From NCBI GenBank assembly GCA_947448095.1, contig CANFNN010000197.1:1-5742 (forward strand): a stretch of 5,742 bases of DNA. The letters are read 5' to 3'. Under the pieces are notes generated by a model, which had not been told where the DNA came from, searched no databases, and worked only from the letters and a program-made list of their open reading frames with translations. Below are positions 1 through 5,298 of the stretch, piece by piece. How positions within the stretch are numbered: the first letter of the stretch is position 1; the number at the start of each line of letters is the position of its first letter. The position numbers and the translations under genes are program-made. The DNA comes from Bacteriovoracaceae bacterium (GTDB lineage: Bacteria > Bdellovibrionota > Bacteriovoracia > Bacteriovoracales > Bacteriovoracaceae).

Positions 1-1
1 G

Positions 2-439
2 AAAAAATACATTGTTGGAAAAGTGAAAAAGCATTTCAATAATGACCTGAAAGGAAAAACCTTTGTCCTCTGGGGGGCTGCTTTCAAGGCGAATACAGAT
101 GATATTCGTGAAACTCCGGCCATTGATACAGCAGTTGCTTTGCATGAAGCAGGTGCCAAAGTGCGAGTGCATGACCCTGAAGCCGCAGATCATTTTGAGC
201 AGTACATGGCCAAATTGAACGTGCCGGTAGATCAGTTTGAAAATAAATATGATGCTCTTAATGGTGCCGATGGCCTAATCGTTATGACGGAATGGAAGCA
301 GTACCGTGCGCCGGATTTTGAAGAGATCAAGTCTCGTTTGAAAACTCCGGTTATTTTTGATGGCCGAAATCTTTATAATACGAAAAAAGTTCTCGAGCAG
401 GGCTTTACGTACTATGCAATCGGTAAGGCGATTAAATAA
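2..439 (+). CDS. ugd: UDP-glucose 6-dehydrogenase, C-terminal part (5' end outside window)
   Basis: This is the last 145 residues of a UDP-glucose 6-dehydrogenase, which oxidises UDP-glucose to UDP-glucuronate with two NAD+ in the cytoplasm, supplying acidic sugar for capsule or LPS. The frame is open to the left edge, so the GTG at 23 is an internal valine and not a start. The fragment holds the end of the central dimerisation helix and the C-terminal UDP-binding domain. Visible family motifs, numbered from the first complete codon, are FKANTDDIRETPA (28-40), VHDPEA (57-62), TEWKQYRAPDF (96-106) and VIFDGRNLY (117-125). The family is usually around 430-450 residues, so about two thirds lies outside, including the NAD-binding domain and catalytic cysteine. 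It could in principle be a close relative such as UDP-ManNAc or GDP-mannose dehydrogenase, but the motifs fit Ugd best. The gene ends tail-to-tail with the opposing glycosyltransferase, overlapping it by 8 bp. Confidence 0.93.
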   Translation, partial: KKYIVGKVKKHFNNDLKGKTFVLWGAAFKANTDDIRETPAIDTAVALHEAGAKVRVHDPEAADHFEQYMAKLNVPVDQFENKYDALNGADGLIVMTEWKQYRAPDFEEIKSRLKTPVIFDGRNLYNTKKVLEQGFTYYAIGKAIK

Positions 440-445
440 TCGCCT
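426..445. terminator. Perfect palindrome across two convergent stop codons, possible bidirectional terminator
   Basis: AGGCGATTA-AA-TAATCGCCT is a perfect inverted repeat with 9-bp arms and a 2-nt centre. As RNA it would fold as about 8 pairs with a 4-nt loop on either strand. It contains the TAA of ugd (437-439) and the TAA of the opposing glycosyltransferase (432-434). Neither side is followed by a clear U tract (CAAGTTGTTC on +, TACCGATTGC on -), so a classical intrinsic terminator is not demonstrated. It could be a bidirectional terminator, a 3'-end stabilising hairpin, or a coincidence of coding. Confidence 0.45.
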
Positions 446-1523
446 CAAGTTGTTCAAAGATTTTCTGATTATCAAATTTCTCTCTTACAATCTTTTCACC
501 CCTGAGCACGAACTCTTCTCTTAATTGAGGAGAGTTCATCAGTTTCATCACACAAGTAGTCAGGTCCTCAGAATCAAAGGCCCTCGCCAAAAGTCCATTC
601 ACGCCGTCTTGAATAATTTCGGGGTTCGAGCTCACGTTAAAGGCCACGACTGGTTTTTTATAAAATAAGGTCTCAATCAAGGTATTCGCCGAGCCTTCAA
701 AGAGTGAAGGAAAGACAAACAGATCAAGCGAGTTCATAAAGGCTGCCATATCTGAGACGTGTCCAAGTAGAGTGACTTTCTGCTGGAGATTTTTTGATTT
801 AATCAAATCCATAAGACTATTTTTGAGTTCACCTTCGCCCGCAATTAATAGGTGAAAGTTCACATTTTGAGAGACTAGAATTTCTGCCATCTCGATCAGA
901 TGCTTTTGCCCTTTTTGAGAAGTCAGGCGTCCGGCGTTTCCAATCACAAATTCATTATTTTTTTTCTGGTACAAAACTTTTGAAGTATCAATCTGGGCAT
1001 TAGAGTCGACACCATTATAGAGCAGCACCATTTTCTCTTTGGGAAACCAAGATTCATTTCCTAGGGCGAGGCTGCGGCCAATTTCTTCCGAGTTAACGAT
1101 CACTTTAGTGAGAATTTTCTGAAACAAAAAACGGTTGAGCCAAGTGCTGCGCAAAGGATGAGGCATGCCTCGGCGGTACATAATATTTTTCACGCCAGCA
1201 AGTTTTGCGGCAATCCCGGCACTTTTTAAATCTGCGGGTAAATTCATGATGATAGTGTCGACATTTTTAGATTTAAAAAAGAAAAAGAGAACTAATAATT
1301 TAAAGGGATTGAGAAAACTCAAATTCCCAATTAAAAAAGAATAAACATTCAGTCTGGCCTTGACCCCTTGGGTGCGAAGCTCTGAGCGCAGATTCGTCAC
1401 AAGAATGGTGCTATGACCTCGGCGGTTGAGTTCAATCGCGGCCTTGAAATGCCATTTCTCGCCCCCGCCCCAAGCTTTATTGGAATTAAATAAACAGATC
1501 GTTTTAGTCGGAGAACCTTTCAT
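432..1523 (-). CDS. Glycosyltransferase family 4 (GT-B fold)
   Basis: This 363-residue cytoplasmic or membrane-associated glycosyltransferase should transfer a sugar from a nucleotide donor to a growing glycan with retention of configuration. The N-terminal domain carries a glycine-rich loop (AWGGGEKW, 17-24), as in many GT4 enzymes that begin with an F-N-x-N-x-x-W-G-G-G pattern. The C-terminal nucleotide-sugar domain shows NAGRLTSQKG (196-205), AGEGELK (228-234), LGHVSDM (253-259) and the diagnostic E-x7-E motif at E276 and E284 within FEGSANTLIETL. These are followed by PEIIQDGVNGLL (301-312). Length is normal for the family and the frame is intact. A phenylalanine-rich stretch at 77-83 (LVLFFFF) is probably a buried strand or membrane-contact patch and is too short for a confident membrane span. 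The ATG at 1523 is the only reasonable start, with GAGAG just upstream as a weak ribosome site. Neighbouring ugd suggests a surface polysaccharide; donor and acceptor cannot be read from sequence. Confidence 0.92.
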   Translation of the reverse strand: MKGSPTKTICLFNSNKAWGGGEKWHFKAAIELNRRGHSTILVTNLRSELRTQGVKARLNVYSFLIGNLSFLNPFKLLVLFFFFKSKNVDTIIMNLPADLKSAGIAAKLAGVKNIMYRRGMPHPLRSTWLNRFLFQKILTKVIVNSEEIGRSLALGNESWFPKEKMVLLYNGVDSNAQIDTSKVLYQKKNNEFVIGNAGRLTSQKGQKHLIEMAEILVSQNVNFHLLIAGEGELKNSLMDLIKSKNLQQKVTLLGHVSDMAAFMNSLDLFVFPSLFEGSANTLIETLFYKKPVVAFNVSSNPEIIQDGVNGLLARAFDSEDLTTCVMKLMNSPQLREEFVLRGEKIVREKFDNQKIFEQLEAII

Positions 1524-1572
1524 TGTCTCTCAGAGCCTTTGCCAATGGAATCCACTTTGGTAGATTTTTCCA
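1524..1572. promoter_or_regulatory. Divergent intergenic region between glycosyltransferase and cytochrome genes
   Basis: These 49 bp separate the start codons of two divergent genes, so both promoters must lie here or inside coding sequence. On the + strand, TTGCCA (1539-1544) and TAGATT (1561-1566), 16 bp apart, resemble sigma70 -35 and -10 boxes, matching 5/6 and 4/6 of consensus. The -10 end is only 6 bp before the ATG at 1573, so transcription would begin at or next to the start codon. That would explain why no Shine-Dalgarno is visible. I find no convincing promoter for the - strand gene in this gap. Confidence 0.3.
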
Positions 1573-2940
1573 ATGATTAAATTAATATTTTTGACTCTGC
1601 TTAGTTTACCTCTGTTCGCGCAGGATGTCCGTACAGAACGACACCTGGAAGCCGTTGATGCTTTTAAAAACATGCAGTTTTTTTATAAAGGTCGCGGCAT
1701 GGCGATCTCTCCTGATCTGATCAAACTCTACGATACCATCAGTCGCACCGGTGTCGGCATGCCTAACCTTGGGCCGATCTATCAGCGTTGGGGTTTAATT
1801 TTTGAAAACAATTCTGCCAAAGGAATTTTTTCTGTTCCTTATGAAGGCATGCAAGTGGGTGTTCTGGGCTGTGTCGCCTGTCACTCCGGTAAGGCCGCTG
1901 GGGAATATATTGTAGGACTCGGAAATAAAAATATTGATGTCGGTCAAATTGGAAAAGATGCTTACACTGCGATGAAAATCTGGGGAAGTGTCCCAAGAAA
2001 AAATCCCGCCTTCAAAGAAGTCCATGAGAGATCTCTGGCCTTTACTAAAGGTCTCGCCGATCCCGCCATGGCCAACATGACTCAAGGTTTAGTCCCCACC
2101 AGTTTAATTCGCTCTTGGTTTTATAAAGTTCAGAATATTCCTTTTCCGCAGAATTTTCCCCGCGGTCAGGTAAAAGTGCCACACCTTTGGGGTTACGGTG
2201 AGAAAAGAAAATCCGGATCGTTTTGGGACGGGGAAGGTAACGGCGAGCTTGGCGGATGGGGCATTGCTGTTGAGCTTTATGCCGGTCAGACGCCAGAAAA
2301 TGTGCGCGAGTATTTTGAGCGCGTTCATCAGGCCGAAAATTATCTGGGAGAGTTTCTTCCTCCTAAGTACCCCTTTAAAATTGATAAACTCAAAGCGGAG
2401 CGAGGCGAGAAAATTTTTGCTACCACCTGCCAGGGCTGCCACGGGGTGCACGCCAGGGATCCATTCGATCATCCAAACTATGAAGCCACGAAACACATCC
2501 CGCTTCGGATTGTGAAAACCGATCCGGATCGCCTGAATTCACTTACTGAAGAATTATATAAATTAATCGAAATCAACCCACTTAATGATGTGATCCAATC
2601 CGTGCGAAAAAATGAGCCCGGTTATGTGGCGCAAAAGTTATGGGGGATTTGGTCACGCTTTCCTTATCTGCACAATGGATCAGTGCCCACGGTTTATGAC
2701 CTGTTACTCGAGCCAACGCTCAGAGCGAAAACTTTTTCGCTTAAAAATGCCGGGGAAAAAGAGCGCTTTGATGAAGAGAAACTGGGCCTCACCTCAATTT
2801 CTCTTAAGCATGAGACGGGGCGCAGGCTTTATGATACCAGTCGAGTCGGCCACTCCAATCAAGGCCACTACTTTGAATCCTTTAAAATTTTGTCTCATGA
2901 CAAGAGACTGGATTTGATAGAATATCTTAAGACTCTTTAA
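1573..2940 (+). CDS. Secreted two-haem cytochrome c, RoxA/MauG-like
   Basis: This 455-residue protein has a short hydrophobic signal peptide (residues 1-16, probable cleavage after LFA), so it should be exported to the periplasm or beyond. Two haem-attachment motifs are visible: CVACH (100-104) and CQGCH (286-290), 186 residues apart. The C-terminal half carries PYLHNGSVPTVYDLL (364-378), the variant of the MauG/cytochrome c peroxidase signature found in RoxA-type two-haem proteins. It also has GHSNQGH (426-432), resembling the G-N-S-N-x-G-H pattern of that group, whose last histidine may ligate the second haem. RoxA-type enzymes cleave polyisoprene with O2, but most relatives have no known substrate, and this one is shorter than RoxA. 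The ATG at 1573 is supported by the signal peptide and an in-frame TAG at 1561. galE follows after 9 bp. A peroxidase or electron carrier are the alternatives; the cytochrome call is firm, the substrate unknown. Confidence 0.88.
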   Translation: MIKLIFLTLLSLPLFAQDVRTERHLEAVDAFKNMQFFYKGRGMAISPDLIKLYDTISRTGVGMPNLGPIYQRWGLIFENNSAKGIFSVPYEGMQVGVLGCVACHSGKAAGEYIVGLGNKNIDVGQIGKDAYTAMKIWGSVPRKNPAFKEVHERSLAFTKGLADPAMANMTQGLVPTSLIRSWFYKVQNIPFPQNFPRGQVKVPHLWGYGEKRKSGSFWDGEGNGELGGWGIAVELYAGQTPENVREYFERVHQAENYLGEFLPPKYPFKIDKLKAERGEKIFATTCQGCHGVHARDPFDHPNYEATKHIPLRIVKTDPDRLNSLTEELYKLIEINPLNDVIQSVRKNEPGYVAQKLWGIWSRFPYLHNGSVPTVYDLLLEPTLRAKTFSLKNAGEKERFDEEKLGLTSISLKHETGRRLYDTSRVGHSNQGHYFESFKILSHDKRLDLIEYLKTL

Positions 2941-2944
2941 AAGG
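2939..2944 (+). promoter_or_regulatory. Ribosome binding site of galE
   Basis: AAAAGG lies 5 nt before the ATG at 2950 and overlaps the last bases of the cytochrome stop codon. This position fits translational coupling of galE to the cytochrome gene. Confidence 0.5.
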
Positions 2945-2949
2945 TTTTT

Positions 2950-3924
2950 ATGCAAATTCTTATTACTGGTGGCGCTGGCTACATTGGCTCTCACGTTGTG
3001 AAGGCCCTCGGAAAACTCGGACACCAACTGACTATTTTAGATAATTTATCCACTGGTCACAAACAGGCGATCACTTTTGGTGAATTGGTTGTGGGCGACT
3101 TAAATGATGAAAAACTTTTAGATGAATTATTTGCGGCCAAGAAATTCGACGCCGTCTTGCATTTTGCGGGAAGTATCGTGGTGCCAGAGAGTGTGGAAAA
3201 CCCACTTAAATATTATTCCAATAACACTTTGAATTCTTACCGCTTGATTTCTGCTTGTGTGAAACACAAAGTTCATCAGTTTATTTTTTCTTCAACCGCT
3301 GCTGTTTACGGCATGACCGATGACGGAGCAGCTTCTGAGGAAACGGCGAAAAAACCAATGAATCCTTATGGGCATTCAAAACTCATGACCGAGCAGATGC
3401 TAACGGATACGGCTTTGAGTTCTCCGCTTCGATTTGTGGCCCTTCGTTATTTCAACGTTTCTGGAGCTGATCCCGAAGGACAAATCGGTCAATCTTTTCC
3501 AGGTGCCACCCACTTAATCAAAGTTGCCTGTGAAACGGCTTGCGGAAAACGCGATCATATAAAAGTCTTCGGGACTGATTACCCAACTGCAGATGGAACA
3601 TGCGTTCGCGATTTCATTCACGTCAGTGATCTCGCCGAGGCCCATGTGAAAGCTCTTGAGTACCTTGTAGAAGGTCATGCTTCAGAAATCGTGAACTGTG
3701 GCTATGGCCATGGATTTAGTGTGAAAGAAGTGATTCATAAAGTGCGCCAGATAACGGGTGTCAATATCAATGCCATTGAAACTCCTCGCCGCCCAGGAGA
3801 TCCTGCCGTCGTGATGTCTAAGGCGGAAAAAATTCGTAAACTTTTTGGCTGGAAGCCGAAGTACGATGACTTAGATCTGATTATCAAATCAGCTTATGAG
3901 TGGGAAAAGAAAGGGCTCTATTAA
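2950..3924 (+). CDS. galE: UDP-glucose 4-epimerase
   Basis: This 324-residue extended short-chain dehydrogenase interconverts UDP-glucose and UDP-galactose (possibly also the N-acetyl forms) in the cytoplasm, using tightly bound NAD. The N-terminal Rossmann signature GGAGYIGSH is at 7-15, D31-N32 follow strand 2, and LHFAG is at 70-74. The catalytic Y-x3-K pair is Y140 and K144 in NPYGHSK. The catalytic hydroxyl equivalent to E. coli Ser124 falls on Thr116 in FSSTAAVYG (113-121), a common substitution. RYFNVSGADPEG (166-177), VRDFIHVSDLA (219-229) and the RRPGDPA motif (280-286) complete the GalE pattern. Length is slightly below the usual 330-340. The start at 2950 gives the N-terminal GxxGxxG at the expected distance. 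The gene sits 9 bp after the cytochrome gene and its stop overlaps the queC start by one base, so the three are probably cotranscribed. UDP-galactose would feed the glycosyltransferases nearby. Confidence 0.95.
   Translation: MQILITGGAGYIGSHVVKALGKLGHQLTILDNLSTGHKQAITFGELVVGDLNDEKLLDELFAAKKFDAVLHFAGSIVVPESVENPLKYYSNNTLNSYRLISACVKHKVHQFIFSSTAAVYGMTDDGAASEETAKKPMNPYGHSKLMTEQMLTDTALSSPLRFVALRYFNVSGADPEGQIGQSFPGATHLIKVACETACGKRDHIKVFGTDYPTADGTCVRDFIHVSDLAEAHVKALEYLVEGHASEIVNCGYGHGFSVKEVIHKVRQITGVNINAIETPRRPGDPAVVMSKAEKIRKLFGWKPKYDDLDLIIKSAYEWEKKGLY
3911..3915 (+). promoter_or_regulatory. Ribosome binding site that fixes the queC start
   Basis: AAGGG is followed by 8 nt and then ATG at 3924, a good Shine-Dalgarno spacing. 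An in-frame GTG at 3900 would extend the protein by 8 residues inside galE. It has no comparable site, and the extra residues precede the strand that begins QueC, so ATG 3924 is preferred. Confidence 0.55.
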
Positions 3925-4631
3925 TGCAAAAAAAAGCCGTGGTCGTTCATTCTGGTGGGATGGATTCAAGTCTGTGCCTAGCTTTGGCAGTCAAAGAATT
4001 TGGCGCCGAGAACGTATTGTCTCTCTCATTTACTTATAACCAGCGCCACGCTCTGGAGCTTGACCGCGCTCGAAAAATTTCTGATTTTTTTAAAGTCGAT
4101 CATATGGAACTTAATCTGGATTGCCTCTCCCAAATTACTGAGAGTGCTTTAATTGGAACTAAAACCAAAATTGAACACAAAGTTGGTGAAGCCCCTAATA
4201 CTTTGGTGGTTGGCCGAAATGGTTTGATGGCCCGCCTTGCAGGCATTCACGCCCATTCCTTAGGAGCGAGCTGCATTTATCTGGGAGTCATGGAGCTAGA
4301 AGCCGCGAACTCGGGCTACCGCGACTGCTCACGCGCTTATATGGACGTCATTCAAACTGCTCTTCGCATGGATTTTGCCAGTGAAGCTTTTGAAATCCGA
4401 ACACCACTCGTGAGTATGACAAAAAAAGAAACTATGGAGCTGGGTTTTCAGTTACGAGTCTTGGGCTTTCTTTTAGAAAACACCATTACTTGTTATGAAG
4501 GAATTGAAAAAGCGGGATGTTTGAAATGTCCGGCCTGTAAGCTTCGAAACTCAGGGCTAAAGATTTTTTCTCTTGAGCATCCTGAGTTTAAATATTCTTA
4601 TCGTGAAGAGATCGTAAATCTTATTGCTTAG
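3924..4631 (+). CDS. queC: 7-cyano-7-deazaguanine (preQ0) synthase
   Basis: This 235-residue cytoplasmic enzyme converts 7-carboxy-7-deazaguanine to preQ0 using ammonia and ATP, a step in making queuosine for tRNA wobble positions. The PP-loop ATP-binding motif SGGMDS is at 10-15, after the KKAVVVH strand. TYNQRH (37-42), PNTLVVGRN (91-99) and SGYRDCSR (130-137) match conserved QueC blocks. A zinc site follows near the C-terminus, C190-x8-C199-x2-C202-x2-C205, with the typical CPACKLR ending. Some positions differ from the commonest form: YNQRH for YGQRH, VVGRN for VPGRN or VPARN, and YRDCS for YPDCR. All functional residues I can check are present. Length is normal. The ATG shares its first base with the galE stop (TAATG), with a good ribosome site upstream. 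No queD, queE or queF is in view. preQ0 also feeds 7-deazaguanine DNA modification in some bacteria, but nothing here suggests that. Confidence 0.95.
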   Translation: MQKKAVVVHSGGMDSSLCLALAVKEFGAENVLSLSFTYNQRHALELDRARKISDFFKVDHMELNLDCLSQITESALIGTKTKIEHKVGEAPNTLVVGRNGLMARLAGIHAHSLGASCIYLGVMELEAANSGYRDCSRAYMDVIQTALRMDFASEAFEIRTPLVSMTKKETMELGFQLRVLGFLLENTITCYEGIEKAGCLKCPACKLRNSGLKIFSLEHPEFKYSYREEIVNLIA

Positions 4632-5112
4632 AAACCACTAGATACTCATGCCAAGCTTCAAGCATCAAGTCTTTGATCTCTTCGCCTTCATCAACATCCG
4701 GATCAGTTTCACTTAAGTACTCATCCATATCCATTACTGTGTCTTCTAATTCATCAATCAGTTCGGCCATGTCTTCATTTTTACAAGTTTCCGTGTTGGT
4801 ACCTGAAAGACTCAAGGCCGTGAGGTAGAAATCGAGCTGATCTTTAGCAGTTCCTAGAAACACTTTTAAGTCACCCGACTCAGGGAAGAGCTTTTGCAGT
4901 TCACTGGTTTTATTTTTGACTAATTCATCCCAAAGGATTTTTAACTCTGGGCCTAGTTTCTCAGCGACTTCAGGAGTTTCACTCACCATTTCTTCAAGGG
5001 CCTTAGCAAAAGGCAGAGGTCTTTCAGCACTGATAAAGCCCAAAAAGAAGGCCTTAATTTGAGAGGGAGTCATATCCAACTCTGTTTGCGCTATAAGTTC
5101 TTGAAGTTTCAT
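4621..5112 (-). CDS. Small acidic protein, possible distant UPF0149/YgfB relative
   Basis: This 163-residue soluble protein has no signal peptide or membrane segment and is strongly acidic at the C-terminus, with clusters of Asp and Glu at 113-147. I cannot name it firmly. Its layout recalls the UPF0149 (YgfB/YecA) helical family. MTPSQIKAFFLGFIS (14-28) resembles the family's L-T-P-x-E-x-H-G-x-x-x-G opening but lacks the histidine. ELQKLFPESGDLKVF (71-85) sits where the family has a short L-P-D-D segment. DQLDFYLTALSLSG (91-104) resembles the W-x-x-x-F-L-x-G-L block. The end (IDELEDTVMDMDEY then EAWHEYLVV) fits the acidic helix followed by the E-Y-V-R-V helix. The family role is poorly defined. 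Start ATG 5112 is backed by AAGGA 6 nt upstream. The gene converges on queC, overlapping it by 11 bp. The gene is confident, the family assignment tentative. Confidence 0.82.
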   Translation of the reverse strand: MKLQELIAQTELDMTPSQIKAFFLGFISAERPLPFAKALEEMVSETPEVAEKLGPELKILWDELVKNKTSELQKLFPESGDLKVFLGTAKDQLDFYLTALSLSGTNTETCKNEDMAELIDELEDTVMDMDEYLSETDPDVDEGEEIKDLMLEAWHEYLVVSKQ

Positions 5113-5287
5113 TGAATGTCCTTAGTTTGAGAGTAATAATTACCAGATGACGATGATTTTAACCACCCAATAATCAGGAAAGGCTATGATCGCCTCACTA
5201 TGAAAAATACAGCATCACTTTTTAAAATTGTTTACCTAGGAACGAAGCTCGGGCTTTTCATCTATTTCTTTCAGGATTTTTTGAGTC
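5113..5287. other. Intergenic gap between acidic protein gene and WaaE-like gene
   Basis: This is the longest non-coding stretch in the window if the small candidate ORF is not real. It holds the ribosome site for the - strand gene, the 11-nt palindrome at 5133-5143, a strong Shine-Dalgarno-like AGGAAAGG on + (5176-5183), and a weak hairpin AAGC-TCGG-GCTT followed by TT (5245-5258 region, + strand). No convincing terminator for the - strand glycosyltransferase is visible, so read-through into the acidic protein gene is possible. Confidence 0.4.
5119..5123 (-). promoter_or_regulatory. Ribosome binding site of the small acidic protein gene
   Basis: On the - strand AAGGA is followed by 6 nt and then ATG (5112-5110), close to ideal spacing, which settles the start. 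A short palindrome, GTAATAATTAC (5133-5143), lies a few bases further upstream, in the AT-rich stretch where a -10 box would be expected. I cannot define a convincing promoter pair. Confidence 0.6.
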
Positions 5288-5298
5288 TTATTTCTTAA
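5200..5298 (+). CDS. Candidate 32-residue hydrophobic small protein
   Basis: An ATG at 5200 opens a 32-codon frame ending in TAA at 5296-5298. The peptide starts MKNTASLFKIVY, has a basic N-terminal half, and then a hydrophobic aromatic run (LGLFIYFF, residues 17-24) ending DFLSLIS, as a small membrane-associated peptide might. It has no Shine-Dalgarno of its own. AGGAAAGG at 5176-5183 is instead well placed for a 5-codon frame (ATG 5186, stop TGA 5201-5203) that overlaps this ATG as ATGA, so coupled translation is possible. Its end overlaps the opposing glycosyltransferase by 11 bp, a pattern also seen at queC. I do not recognise a family, and a frame this short can occur by chance in AT-rich DNA. 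Confidence 0.22.
   Translation: MKNTASLFKIVYLGTKLGLFIYFFQDFLSLIS

Noticed and set aside
23..439. GTG at 23 as the start of a short 138-residue gene
   Set aside because: The frame is open to the left edge and the upstream codons continue the Ugd sequence, so this valine is internal.
1160..1171. GAGGCATGCCTC, a perfect 12-bp palindrome
   Set aside because: It is inside the GT4 gene, encodes an Arg-Gly-Met-Pro-His stretch in frame, is not repeated elsewhere, and can arise by chance.
2104..2496. 130-codon open frame on the - strand inside the cytochrome gene
   Set aside because: It lies wholly antisense to a clear two-haem cytochrome; its translation shows no family motif and I see no ribosome site.
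2198..2917. Two overlapping + strand open frames (2198-2515, 2612-2917) in an alternative phase of the cytochrome gene
   Set aside because: They are out of frame with intact conserved motifs of the real gene and show no recognisable domain.
3877..3892. Inverted repeat CTGATT-ATCA-AATCAG near the end of galE
   Set aside because: It has only 6 AT-rich pairs with no U tract, lies in coding sequence, and is too weak to call a terminator or queC regulator.
3900..3923. GTG at 3900 as an earlier queC start
   Set aside because: It adds eight residues not expected in the family, lies inside galE and lacks a ribosome site as good as that of ATG 3924.
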